From Chromatiales bacterium (GTDB lineage: Bacteria > Pseudomonadota > Gammaproteobacteria > UBA6429 > Thiohalophilaceae), in the NCBI GenBank assembly GCA_027032075.1, contig JALVOC010000188.1, positions 1 through 64,000 of the forward strand: a DNA stretch of 64,000 bases, in the 5' to 3' direction. The position numbers and the translations under genes are program-made. Below the pieces are notes generated by a model, which was given only the letters and a program-made list of their open reading frames with translations, made no database searches and was not told the DNA's origin. Numbering within the stretch: position 1 is the first letter of the stretch; each line of letters opens with the position of its first letter. This document shows positions 44,127-55,800 of this stretch, piece by piece.

Positions 44127-45983
44127 TTAAATCGAAAGACTCTTGATTTTACGACCGCCAACAAACAAGTTAATCAGTGCGCGCGTCCCCATAATGGCGG
44201 TGAACATGGAGGTCACGATGCCGATGGAAAGCGTTATCGCAAAACCCTTGATCGGTCCGGTACCGAAGATATAGAGCACGACCGCAGCAATCAGGGTCGT
44301 GATGTTGGCATCCGCAATGGTGGAAAGCGCCTTCTCATAACCGGCATTGATACTCGACTGCGGTGTGTTACCGTTCCGCAGCTCCTCCCGGATACGCTCA
44401 AAGATCAGAACATTGGCATCCACCGCCATCCCCACCGTCAGGACGATACCGGCAATACCCGGCAGGGTCAGCGTGGCCTGCAGCATGGAAAGAATCGCCA
44501 TAATCAGTATCAGATTGGCCACCAGTGCCACATTGGCTACCAAACCGAAACCACGATACCAGAGACCCATGAAGACGATCACCAGCAACATCCCCATGAT
44601 CACCGAGCGGGTTCCCTGCTCAATATTGTCCTTGCCAAGGCTGGGACCGATGGTGCGCTCTTCCACGATACGAATTGGTGCGGCCAGGGCACCGGCACGC
44701 AGCAGCAGCGCCAGATCACGGGCTTCATTCACGCTGTCCAGACCGGTGATCTGAAAACGTTTGCTGAAGACACCCTGGATTGTGGCAATATTGATCACTT
44801 CCTCAACCTTGCGGGTAACGTTCACTTTCTTGCCGTTAATCACTTTGGTTTCGTTCTTGTGCTCGATAAACACCACCGCCATGGGTTTCTTCAGGTTCTT
44901 CTTGGTGGTGCTGGCCATGATACGGGCACCGGCACCGTCGAGATTAATAAACACGGCCGGACTGCCGCTCTGCTGATCAAAACCGGAAGTGGCGTTGGTA
45001 ATGCGATCGCCGGTGATGATAACCCGCTTTTTGAGCAATACCGGGTTACCGTTACGCTCTTTGTAGAGACGCGATCCCGGCGGGACCTTGCCCGCAAGCG
45101 CTTCACTTACACTGCCTTCCACATCGACCAGACGAAATTCCAGCGTGGCGGTGGCGCTGAGGATACGCTTGGCCTTTGCGCTGTCCTGAATGCCTGGCAG
45201 TTGCACCACGATACGATTATCACCCTGTTGCTGGATAACGGGTTCCGCCACACCCAACTCGTTGACACGATTGCGCAGGGTTGTGATGTTTTGCTGCAAG
45301 GCGGCTTTCTTGATATCACGCAGCGCCACTTCACTCAGCGTGGCATGGATCAGGTAGGCATCGCCTTCCTCTTCCTCACGAAGCTGCAAATCCCGGTACT
45401 CGCTGTGAATGGCGCTACTGGCCTTGTCACGCAACTCTGCCTTGCGGAATTTGAGAACAATCGAGTCACCCTGCTGGCGGATAGTGAGGTAGCGGATCTT
45501 TTTGCTCCGCAATAATCCCCGCAAATCATTGATGTAACGTTCATAGGCCTGGCGTATAACCGTTTCCGTATCCACCTCCATGAGGAAATGCAAACCGCCG
45601 CGCAAATCAAGACCAAGATACATGGGCAGGGCATTGATACTTTCCAGCCAGGCGGGGGCCGCGGGGGCGAGATTGAGCGCAATGGTGTAATCATTCCCCA
45701 ACAAATTGTGGATCAGATCACTGGCTTTGAGCTGATCCTCAACGTTTTCGAAACGCACCAGCAGACCGGTATCGTCCAGCACGATACTGCGTAGCGGGAT
45801 GTTCTTGCTTTCCAGCAAGCTGCGTATTTGTGCCAGGGTGCTGCTATCGACGGTGGTGGTGCGGGTAGCGGAAATCTGTAAGGCCGGGTCCGAACCATAC
45901 AGATTGGGTAAGGCGTAAATGGTGCCGATAACCAGCGCCAGCAAAATTACCAGGTTCTTCCAAAGAGGATAGCGGTTAAGCAT
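44127..45983 (-). CDS. secD: SecD, protein translocase subunit
   Basis: Forms SecDF with SecF and pulls substrates out on the periplasmic side. The 618 residues start with one membrane helix, then the large periplasmic P1 domain (with GLDLRGGLHFLMEVD) and five further helices with GMAVDANVLIFERIREE. The ATG at 45983 (MLNRYPLWKN) matches the E. coli N-terminus and length; a GTG four codons upstream has no better ribosome-binding site. The gap to yajC is 117 bases. Confidence 0.97.
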   Translation of the reverse strand: MLNRYPLWKNLVILLALVIGTIYALPNLYGSDPALQISATRTTTVDSSTLAQIRSLLESKNIPLRSIVLDDTGLLVRFENVEDQLKASDLIHNLLGNDYTIALNLAPAAPAWLESINALPMYLGLDLRGGLHFLMEVDTETVIRQAYERYINDLRGLLRSKKIRYLTIRQQGDSIVLKFRKAELRDKASSAIHSEYRDLQLREEEEGDAYLIHATLSEVALRDIKKAALQQNITTLRNRVNELGVAEPVIQQQGDNRIVVQLPGIQDSAKAKRILSATATLEFRLVDVEGSVSEALAGKVPPGSRLYKERNGNPVLLKKRVIITGDRITNATSGFDQQSGSPAVFINLDGAGARIMASTTKKNLKKPMAVVFIEHKNETKVINGKKVNVTRKVEEVINIATIQGVFSKRFQITGLDSVNEARDLALLLRAGALAAPIRIVEERTIGPSLGKDNIEQGTRSVIMGMLLVIVFMGLWYRGFGLVANVALVANLILIMAILSMLQATLTLPGIAGIVLTVGMAVDANVLIFERIREELRNGNTPQSSINAGYEKALSTIADANITTLIAAVVLYIFGTGPIKGFAITLSIGIVTSMFTAIMGTRALINLFVGGRKIKSLSI

Positions 45984-46100
45984 AACGAAATTCACTCATT
46001 TGATTCTGCATCAAGATGGTTGTTTGACCGAATCGTATTCGTATTATTGTGCAAATGATGTGGCGGGACGCTCAAATCCGCCCCGCCGGTTTTATCGGGT

Positions 46101-46445
46101 CTATTTCTCTTTTTCCGTGGCCTTGAGGCTGCCTTTGGGCAAGACACTGGCCACTGCCTGTTTTTGCAAGCGCACAACGACATTGTCAGCCAGTTCCACG
46201 CTGATGTAGGTGTCGCCAACGTTGGTCACTTTGCCCAGCAAACCGCCATTGGTCACCACTTCATCCCCCTTGGAGAGTGCGGCAATCAGGTTACGGTGTT
46301 CCTTGGCACGCTTTTGTTGCGGGCGGATGAGAATAAAATAGAAAATCAGGATGAAACCGCCAAAGAAGATCAAGGAAGAAAGAGGATCGCCCCCCTGTCC
46401 GGCCGGCGCCGCTTCGGCAAATGCATCAGAAATAAAAAAACTCAT
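46101..46445 (-). CDS. yajC: YajC, Sec translocon accessory subunit
   Basis: Small inner-membrane protein of the SecDF-YajC complex. One helix (LIFFGGFILIFYFILIRP) is followed by QQKRAKEHRNLIAALSKGDEVV (in parts) and a cytoplasmic beta domain with GGLLGKVTNV. The 114 residues match E. coli (110). It lies between tgt and secD, the conserved order. Confidence 0.96.
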   Translation of the reverse strand: MSFFISDAFAEAAPAGQGGDPLSSLIFFGGFILIFYFILIRPQQKRAKEHRNLIAALSKGDEVVTNGGLLGKVTNVGDTYISVELADNVVVRLQKQAVASVLPKGSLKATEKEK

Positions 46446-46508
46446 AGGACCTTATTCCTGTTTTGATTGTAATGAAAATTGGATTCTGGCATGTTTAAAA
46501 CGGACGTA

Positions 46509-47642
<1,134 letters not shown>

Positions 47643-48701
47643 CTAACGGTTGTGTAGTGAGGCCGCCCGCTTATCGATAAACATCGCGTCACCATAACTG
47701 AAAAAGCGGTAGCATTCCTTTACCGCGTGCCGGTAAGCATGCATGATTTTCTCATGACCGGCAAAGGCACTGACCAGCATCAGCAAGGTCGATTCGGGCA
47801 GATGAAAATTGGTGAGTAAGGCATCGACAGCTTTGAAGGTGTAACCCGGCGTGATAAAAATATCGGTTTCACCGCTATAGGCCTGCAAACGGCCGTTGCG
47901 CGCAGCCGTTTCAAGGCAGCGCACGCTGGTGGTGCCAACAGCGATCACCCGCCCTCCCCGCTGCCGGGTAGTGTTTACCGCCTCCACCACCTCTTCACCC
48001 AGATGCATCCATTCGGAATGCATCTTATGCGCCCGAATGTCATCCACCCGCACTGGCTGAAAGGTGCCGGCACCGACATGCAGGGTGACATAGGCAAAGC
48101 GGACACCCGCCAGCGCCAGGTCTTCCAGCATGGTTTCGTCAAAATGCAAACCGGCAGTAGGCGCGGCAACCGCACCTTGATGGCGTGCATAAACTGTCTG
48201 GTAACGCGACTGATCGATATCCGTATCCTGCCGCTGAATGTAGGGTGGCAAGGGCATGTGTCCCAACCTTTCCAGTATCTCGGTTACCGCAGTATGCGGT
48301 GCCTGCCGATCGGTAAAGGAGAGCAAAAACAAATCGTCCTGCCGCTCAATGACAACGGCCTCGGCCTCTTCCCCGAACAGCAGGCGTCCTCCTGCTTTGG
48401 GGGATTTGCTTGCCCGCACATGCGCCAGCACCCGCTGCGTGTCAAGCACCCGCTCCACCAGCACTTCGATCCTGCCACCGCTTTCCTTTTCACCAAACAG
48501 ACGAGCCGGAATAACCCGGGTATTGTTCAACACCAGCAGATCCCCGGGATCGATGAGTGCAGGAAAATCCGCAAATTGACGATCGGTGATGGCGCCGCTT
48601 ACGGCATCAAGCTGCAACAGACGGCTGGCCCGCCGTTCTCTCGCGGGGTATTGGGCAATCAGTTCCGGTGGAAGTTTGAAATCGAAATCACTGCGACGCA
48701 T
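47643..48701 (-). CDS. queA: S-adenosylmethionine:tRNA ribosyltransferase-isomerase
   Basis: Makes epoxyqueuosine from preQ1-modified tRNA using the ribosyl group of SAM. Family motifs [23 protein letters not shown] (in parts), [16 protein letters not shown] and [11 protein letters not shown] are present. The start MRRSDFDF at 48701 gives 352 residues (E. coli 356). The frame is open for 43 more codons, which are Cys-rich and unlike the family. It is the first gene of the operon; its ribosome-binding site is weak. Confidence 0.97.
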   Translation of the reverse strand: MRRSDFDFKLPPELIAQYPARERRASRLLQLDAVSGAITDRQFADFPALIDPGDLLVLNNTRVIPARLFGEKESGGRIEVLVERVLDTQRVLAHVRASKSPKAGGRLLFGEEAEAVVIERQDDLFLLSFTDRQAPHTAVTEILERLGHMPLPPYIQRQDTDIDQSRYQTVYARHQGAVAAPTAGLHFDETMLEDLALAGVRFAYVTLHVGAGTFQPVRVDDIRAHKMHSEWMHLGEEVVEAVNTTRQRGGRVIAVGTTSVRCLETAARNGRLQAYSGETDIFITPGYTFKAVDALLTNFHLPESTLLMLVSAFAGHEKIMHAYRHAVKECYRFFSYGDAMFIDKRAASLHNR

Positions 48702-49707
48702 GGCGGCGAGGATAGCAGCTTGGCAGATATTTCTCATCATTGAACAGCAGGATGTGCTGCATCGGTGTGGGCACATGCCGGCCACTGCAAATTGAATAGC
48801 GAACAGGCTGCAGCATCGCTCCACGATCATATTTTATATATTGATATAGCAGCCGGATCTTGCCAGCGGTTCATGCTCCCCCTGCCGACACTTCCACACT
48901 ATACGTATCCCATGGAAAAACTGATTTTCGTGTTTTACAAGGTTTTGTATGTTTCATCATATGTAAAGCGGAAAAAACAGCCGTTTATATTCCGCTGGAT
49001 GAAAGCACCATGGGAATCATGCCATTTGACCAACCCCCGTTCCTTGCCGCTGAGGTTTTCTGTGCTACTTGCGAACAAGGCAAATATGCAGACCGGATGG
49101 AGAAAATCATTCAGGCATGTAATAAAAAGGAAATGGTGAATTGCAACCGCAAACAGCACAACGAAAGAATGATTTCTGGCATTCCTCAAATACAGCTGTT
49201 CCAAATTTGAAGGTGACAACATGATGCAAACCGCAAAATGGCAGAAGGCATCGCGTCCCAGTGTGCGGGAATAGTGCAGACGCTACAGGCGTTTGCGTGA
49301 AGCCGGTGGACATTGGAAATGCCGACCAAACAGTTATGTGGAACAGCAAGGTTTCCATCCATACATCCAAGGCGCGGCAACTATTCCACGGCGTGGTATT
49401 GTCTGGAATCGGGCGCACTCAATGCCACGAGAGAGAATGTCATCGGGGTGGAAGGGGAAAAGGAATTCAGGATATCCGTAACATATTGTTTTTTTACATT
49501 TATTTACTCCCTTTCACCCCCTTTGCAAAGCGTGGGGACGAGTAAAATACAACCATTTCGCCAGCAACCGGCCCGGTCTCCCCCTCGCCTGCTCCACCTC
49601 GACAGACATTCCAATCCGCTCGCATCAAAACACCCATTTCCCTTACAAGAAAAAAGGGCTTTCCATCGGCAAGCAGGCGGTGGTTTTGCCTGAGCAAGGA
49701 ATGTCCT
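48702..49707. other. Gene-poor region between queA and tRNA-Leu
   Basis: About 1 kb without a gene I can support. Several overlapping open frames of 60-126 codons exist on both strands (longest plus-strand ones at 48860-49210 and 49313-49693), but none has a convincing ribosome-binding site and start together, and none resembles a family I know. The queA promoter should lie near 48.75-48.85 kb, where an AT-rich tract (48831-48850) occurs. The overlapping frames may be remains of a decayed gene. Confidence 0.5.
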
Positions 49708-49736
49708 TTTACAAGCGGGGTTGAGCTACCTATAAT
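49708..49736 (+). promoter_or_regulatory. Promoter of tRNA-Leu
   Basis: TTTACA (49708-49713), a 17-base spacer and TATAAT (49731-49736). A GC-rich discriminator (ACGCGCCGG) follows, typical of stringently controlled stable-RNA promoters. The tRNA begins 37 bases after the -10. Confidence 0.85.
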
Positions 49737-49772
49737 ACGCGCCGGACCGGAGTTTCCGGCCCGATTTGAAAT

Positions 49773-49857
49773 GGCCGAGTGGTGGAATTGGTAGACACGC
49801 AGCACTCAAAATGCTGTGGGGCAACCCGTGTCGGTTCGAGTCCGACCTCGGCTACCA
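49773..49857 (+). tRNA. leuX: tRNA-Leu(CAA)
   Basis: An 85-nt class II tRNA. The acceptor stem is GGCCGAG paired with CTCGGCT (first pair G-U), the D arm contains AATTGGTAGAC, and the anticodon stem CAGCA/TGCTG encloses CTCAAAA with anticodon CAA at 49807-49809. A long variable arm (GTGGGGCAACCCG) and the T arm GGTTCGAGTCC follow. The 3' CCA is encoded. It reads UUG. It is a single tRNA gene with its own promoter; no terminator is obvious before ppc. Confidence 0.95.
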
Positions 49858-49932
49858 ATTCTCTTCAACCAGACTTCTCCATAACCATAGCTTCACATCA
49901 TCGTCAAGGGACACAGTTCACGCTATAGCGGT

Positions 49933-49938
49933 TATAAT
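49933..49938 (+). promoter_or_regulatory. Candidate -10 of ppc
   Basis: A perfect TATAAT 32 bases before the ppc ATG, without a good -35 at the expected place. ppc could also be read through from the tRNA promoter. Confidence 0.4.
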
Positions 49939-49970
49939 GGGCGGTTCCGTAATAACGAAGACAGCATCAC

Positions 49971-52811
49971 ATGACAGCAGAAGTGCAACCAATTCAACCG
50001 ACCAAACCATCACGCCTCCGTCTGAATGATGACAAGCGGCTACGCTCACGGGTAAAGCTGTTCGGGAACATCCTGGGCCAGATTCTGCACGATCACGCCG
50101 GGGAACGGGTGTTCAATGCTGTTGAAACCTTGCGCAAAGGACACATCAGCCTGCGCAAATCGGAAGACGTGCGCAAACGCAACCGCCTCTCCGCTCTGAT
50201 TGAGTCGCTGGATCCTCAAACCCTGGCGCACGTGGTGCGGGCTTTCAGTATCTATTTCAGTCTGGTGAATATCGCTGAAGAAGCCTATCAGCACAAACAG
50301 CGCCGCCGTGAGGTCAGCCGCAACGGCCCGCTGTGGGTTGGCTCATTTGACGCCACTCTGCGCGAATTCCACCAAGAGGGTATCGCCGCGGAGCAATTGC
50401 AATACTTGCTGGATCACCTGGCCTATATCCCGGTTTTTACCGCCCATCCCACCGAAGCCAAACGCCGCACCATTCTGGAAACATTACGGCGCATTTTTGT
50501 CATCAGTGAGGAGTTGGAAACCAGCCGTCTCTCCCGCATCCAGAAAGACGACATTATCAACAGACTGAAACGTCATATCCGTATCCTCTATGAAACCAAC
50601 GAGGTCAGGGTTCACAAACCGGAAGTGCTGGATGAAGTCAAAAACGGCCTCTACTATTTCCGTGAATGCCTGTTCCAGTCCGTGCCGGAAACTTACCGCT
50701 ATCTGGAAAATGCCATCGCACGGACATATGGTAATGATGAAAAAGCGCCGGAAATCAAAGTGCCCAGCTTCATCCGATTCGGTTCATGGATCGGAGGCGA
50801 TCGTGACGGCAACCCTTTCGTCAAACCGGAAACCACCATCGTTGCGGTCCATTTACAATCACGGGAAATCCTGCGTGAATACTATGGTCGTATCAAGGCC
50901 CTGATCAAAATCCTGACCATGTCGACAGAGTTCTGTCAGCCCAGTGAGGCCTTTCTGCAAAGTCTGTCCCGTGATGAAACAGAAATGCCCGAGGTCTTTG
51001 CCGCCAATCCGGAGCGTTTCCTGCAGGAACCCTATCGCCGCAAGCTGGTGCTTATTCTTCGCCGCATTGAAAATAACATTGCCCGCCTGGATCACTATAT
51101 AGAGGAGACGCCCCTGCCGGAAAAGAAATATTGCTACACCAATGAGGAAGAATTATTGGCGGATCTCTATCTGATCCGTGATTCACTCATCAGTCATGGT
51201 GATGGCATTATCGCCCAGGGTGAACTGCAGGACATGATCCGGCTGGCAGAAACCTTTGGTTTTTTCCTTGCCCATCTCGACATTCGCCAGGAATCCACTA
51301 TCCATACCAATACGGTTGCAGAAGTTATCAAGCAACTTGATGGCAGCGACTATACCCAGCTGGATGAAGCGCAACGCCTCAAGGTATTGGCCGAGTGGTT
51401 GGCGAAGGCACCGCCCAGTCTGAACAGCGATGAACTCAGCGACATGAGCCGTGAAACCCTGCAGGTCTTCAGGGTGATGAGCCAACTGCGCGAATCGATC
51501 AGTCCCAAGGTTTTTGGCAACTATGTCATTTCCATGACACATGCCGCCAGCCACGTGATGGAAGTGATGTTTCTGGCCTGGCTGGCGGGACTGGCGGGGA
51601 AGCATAACGGCACCTGGTTCAGTCACATCCGTATTTCACCCTTGTTCGAAACCATCGAGGATCTGGCGCACATCGAGCCGGTAATGAACCACCTGCTGGA
51701 CAACGAAACCTATGCTGCGTTGCTCAAGGCATCAGGAAATACCCAGGAAGTGATGCTGGGTTACTCCGATTCCTGCAAGGACGGCGGTATTCTTGCTTCC
51801 GCCTGGAATCTGTATCAGGCGCAGCAACAGATCACTGCCTTGACCAAATCGCGTGGAGTGCATCTGCGCATGTTCCATGGACGCGGTGGCACTATCGGCC
51901 GCGGTGGCGGCCCGACCCACGAGGCCATTTTGTCCCAGCCTACCGGCACGGTGCATGGTGAAATCAAATTTACCGAACAGGGTGAAGTGCTGTCCTATAA
52001 GTACAGCAACACAGAAACGGCTGCGTATGAACTCAGTATGGGGATCACCGGCCTGATGAAAGCCAGTTGTAACCTCATCACTGAACCGAAACCGGATAAT
52101 CCGGTTTTCCTGAATATCATGAAGGAGCTGGCTGCCACCGGGGAACACCATTACCGCCAGCTCACCGATGAAACCCCCGGATTTCTGGATTATTTCTACG
52201 AGGCGACGCCGGTCAGTGAAATCGCCCTGATGAATATCGGCTCCCGCCCCTCACATCGAAAAAAGAGCGACCGTTCAAAAAGTTCGGTACGCGCCATCGG
52301 CTGGGTGTTCGGCTGGGCACAGTCACGCCACACCATGCCTGCCTGGTATGGTATCGGCACCGCGCTGGAAAACTGGTTGCAGCAACACCCCCAGCAATTG
52401 CCCACCCTGCAGGAAATGTATCAGGACTGGCCCTTCTTCCGCGCCTTGCTGAGCAACTCACAAATGGCCCTCTTCAAGGCTGACATGCGCATTGCCAAAG
52501 CCTATACCTCTCTCTGTCTGGATCAGGAGAGTGCCCGCCTGGTCTACGACACCATCAAGGATGAATACCAGCGCACCGTCAGCAATGTTCTGCAGGTTAC
52601 CCAATTCAGTGAGCTGATGGCGGATACCCCACAACTGGCCCTCTCACTGAAACGCCGCAATCCCTACCTGGATCCCCTCAACCAGATCCAGATCACCCTG
52701 CTGCACCGTTTCCGGGACGAGTCCCTGGATGAAGAGATCCGCAACCAATGGCTTAATCCCTTGTTGCGAAGCATCAATGCGATTGCAGCGGGAATGCGCA
52801 ATACGGGCTGA
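49971..52811 (+). CDS. ppc: Phosphoenolpyruvate carboxylase
   Basis: Anaplerotic enzyme forming oxaloacetate from PEP and bicarbonate. The 946 residues contain the catalytic motifs VFTAHPTEAKRRTI (His159), GYSDSCKDGG and FHGRGGTIGRGGGPTHEA (His636, Arg638), and the invariant C-terminus MRNTG. SWIGGDRDGNPFV-like sequence (GSWIGGDRDGNPFVKPE) is present. The length exceeds E. coli (883) because of an N-terminal extension and small insertions. The gene stands alone, 113 bases after tRNA-Leu, and is convergent with the histidine kinase gene. Confidence 0.97.
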   Translation: MTAEVQPIQPTKPSRLRLNDDKRLRSRVKLFGNILGQILHDHAGERVFNAVETLRKGHISLRKSEDVRKRNRLSALIESLDPQTLAHVVRAFSIYFSLVNIAEEAYQHKQRRREVSRNGPLWVGSFDATLREFHQEGIAAEQLQYLLDHLAYIPVFTAHPTEAKRRTILETLRRIFVISEELETSRLSRIQKDDIINRLKRHIRILYETNEVRVHKPEVLDEVKNGLYYFRECLFQSVPETYRYLENAIARTYGNDEKAPEIKVPSFIRFGSWIGGDRDGNPFVKPETTIVAVHLQSREILREYYGRIKALIKILTMSTEFCQPSEAFLQSLSRDETEMPEVFAANPERFLQEPYRRKLVLILRRIENNIARLDHYIEETPLPEKKYCYTNEEELLADLYLIRDSLISHGDGIIAQGELQDMIRLAETFGFFLAHLDIRQESTIHTNTVAEVIKQLDGSDYTQLDEAQRLKVLAEWLAKAPPSLNSDELSDMSRETLQVFRVMSQLRESISPKVFGNYVISMTHAASHVMEVMFLAWLAGLAGKHNGTWFSHIRISPLFETIEDLAHIEPVMNHLLDNETYAALLKASGNTQEVMLGYSDSCKDGGILASAWNLYQAQQQITALTKSRGVHLRMFHGRGGTIGRGGGPTHEAILSQPTGTVHGEIKFTEQGEVLSYKYSNTETAAYELSMGITGLMKASCNLITEPKPDNPVFLNIMKELAATGEHHYRQLTDETPGFLDYFYEATPVSEIALMNIGSRPSHRKKSDRSKSSVRAIGWVFGWAQSRHTMPAWYGIGTALENWLQQHPQQLPTLQEMYQDWPFFRALLSNSQMALFKADMRIAKAYTSLCLDQESARLVYDTIKDEYQRTVSNVLQVTQFSELMADTPQLALSLKRRNPYLDPLNQIQITLLHRFRDESLDEEIRNQWLNPLLRSINAIAAGMRNTG

Positions 52812-52864
52812 CTGTGTGTTCTGAATGCTGAATAGCTTTGCGAAAAAGGGAACCCGGAGGAACA

Positions 52865-55800
52865 TCAAGCGACACGTGACAAGGTAAAATAAAAAGTCGC
52901 CCCCTTGCCCACTTCCGCTTCGGCCCAGATACGCCCGCCGTGACGGTGGATAATACGTTGTACCGTGGCAAGACCAATGCCGGTACCTTCAAATTCATCG
53001 TTGTTGTGAAAACGCTGAAAAACACCGAAGAGTTTATCCGCATAGCGCATATCAAAGCCGGCACCGTTATCCTTGATATAGAAAATCTTTTCACCATTTT
53101 CGGTGGCACCAAATTCAATGCTGGCATTTTCAGTATTACGCGTATATTTCCAGGCGTTGCCAAAGAGGTTAACCAGGACAATATCAAGTTGTTTTTTGTC
53201 CCCTTGCGCCTTCAGTCCCGGCGCAATGGAAATATTCACTTCACGCTCACCCTCGAGTTCCTTTAACTGGTTGACGACGGATTCAGCCAGCATGCTCATA
53301 TCCACATCCTCGCGATTGAATTCAAACCGGCTCAAGCGCGACAATTTCAGCATATCATCGATAAGATCATTCATTCGCCGCGAGGCGGAATTGATGCGCT
53401 GCAAATAATCCTTGCCGGTATCATCGAGCTGTTCCGCATAATCTTCCAGCACAGCCTGACTGAAGCCATTGATACTGCGCAGGGGGGTGCGCAAATCGTG
53501 GGAAACAGAATAACTGAAAGTTTCCAGTTCTTTATTTGCCGCTTCCAGCTCACGGGTACGCTCCGTCACCAGTTCCTCGAGATTGTCACGATGTTGCCGT
53601 AATTCGTTTTCAATTGCGCGTTGCCGGCTGAGATCGTGAATCGCCATCAGCACACTTTGCGGCTCATCCTGGTAATCCCGGATAGTTCGCACCATAATTT
53701 CAACAGGCCGGCCGGCAAAGTTATCCGGATCATCCGCTTCCAGCACGATGAGCGCATCTTTATGCTTCTTTCTGGCCCGACATGCAGGACAGGATACTTC
53801 TTCCCCTGCGGCATGGAGAATGGAACCGACATCCTTGCCGATCACCTGCTCCGGGATCAGGCTGGTAAGGCGGTAAAATGCACTGTTTGCACGTATTACC
53901 CTGTCATTCAGATCAACAATGACAAGCGCATCGTTGAAATAGTCCATGGCGTGGTTCCATTCGGAAATGGACTTTGCCAATGCTTCCTCTGTCTGCTTGA
54001 GTTCCGTAACATCCTTGGCCAGCACCACCAGGCATGCCTGGCCATCGAGTTCGATAACTTCGGCCGACAACTCAACAATAATTTTCTCGTTGTTTTTTTT
54101 CCTGAATTCGCCCATATAGTTGCGCAGTTTTCCTTCCTGCTGTAACAACTCAATCATTCGTTGGCGTTTTTCTGCATGTTGCCAGAGATTGATTTCCTCC
54201 ACGGTTTTTCCCAGCACCTCCTCACGACGGTAACCGGTGATGCGCTCAAAGCCTTCGTTGACATCCAGCAAACAGCCATCCTCCATGCGGCTGATGATTA
54301 TCGGCTCCGGGCTGGAACGGAATGCCTTGGCAAAGCGTTCTTCGGATTTGCGCAGTTCCTTCCCCGCCTGCAAGCGTTCCAGCTCGGCACCGGCACGCGC
54401 GGCAAAAATACCCATTACAGGATGTAACTGCTCGATATTTCCAATGGGCTTGCTGTTCATCAGCACGATCAGACCAAGAGGATTGTCCTGACTGTCAAAC
54501 AATGGTGTGCCGATATAACTCTCCATCCCCATCTCGGCCAATAAGGGATCATTCGGAAACTGTTGTTGAATGCCGCTGAAATAAAAACAGGTGCTTTGCC
54601 CCACCACGGAGGCGCAGGGGGTGTTTTCCAGGCGGTAGCTGATATTGTCTACGATTTTACCGTGATCGTAGAAGGCGAAGGTGTTGATCGTATCTGGCTG
54701 ATGCTCATCCAGCAAACCGATAAAGGCGATATCGGCATCGAAAAGCTGCGCAAGGTTCTCCACCATCTGCTGGAAAAACAGTTCCCCACTTCCTGCGGAA
54801 ACACCTTCCGCAATCCGGCGAATCGCTTCTTCGATACGCTTGTTGGCGCTGATATCCGTGATGGTACCGACATAGCCACTGACACGCTTCTCGGCATCCT
54901 CCTCTGCGACCGCCTGGGCCAGTAACCAGGTGACTTTACCGTCAGGACGCTGAAAACGGCATTCTGTCCGAAAGGGAAGACGGGCTTTCGCAGCCTGATA
55001 CCATTCCTCGGCCACTCTTTGCCGATCCGCAGGATAAAGGGCATTCACCCAACCCTCACCCATGGCCTCTTCCGGCTGCATCCCCGCCATCTCAAGCCAG
55101 CGTTCATTCACGTAGATACAGTTGCCATTGGTGTCCGTCCGGAAAATGCCCACGGGGGAGATTTGCGCGAGGGAATGAAAGCGGCTCTCACTCTCACGCA
55201 ATCGTTGCTGCGCCTGCTCCCGTTCCTGCACATTCTCATGCATGAGAATGACCTCGAGGATATTCCCCTGCCTGTCTTTAATCGGATAAATAAATGCGCG
55301 CACGCAGCGTGTCAGACCGGGGCCCGGGATTTGTTGGGATTTTCCGGTTTCGTAATAAACCGGAGGGATCTCCACTGCCTCACCGGCAAAACCCTTTTTG
55401 ATATAGGGCATGATGCCTTTTTCGATCAGCTGTTGATCCTCAAAAATCGTATACCCCTCCAGCGCGTCCGCCGTCACGCCCCAGAGCTTTTCCCAGGCGC
55501 GGTTCACCACAATGGTATGTCCATCCGGGGAAAACACCTGGATACTGAAGGGGGACTGTTCCACCAAGGCACGGAAACGCATTTCCGAGGTTGCCAATGC
55601 CTCTTCATTGTGTTTTCGCTCGGTGATATCGTGAATAATGGCAATAAAGACGGGGGGGGACTCTTCCTCGGCCAGCTGCAGGCGCACTTCCACCGGGTAC
55701 AAGCTGCCATCGTTACGCTGATGGCGGGTTTCAAACACCACCCGCTCCTGCTGACCCGCACGCAAGGGGGCGACCAGTTGTTCAAAATCCTCCTGACTCA

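Noticed and set aside
48860-49693. Small open frames of 116 and 126 codons before tRNA-Leu considered as genes
   Set aside because: They overlap one another in different phases, lack clear ribosome-binding sites and match nothing I know; treated as possible remnants only.
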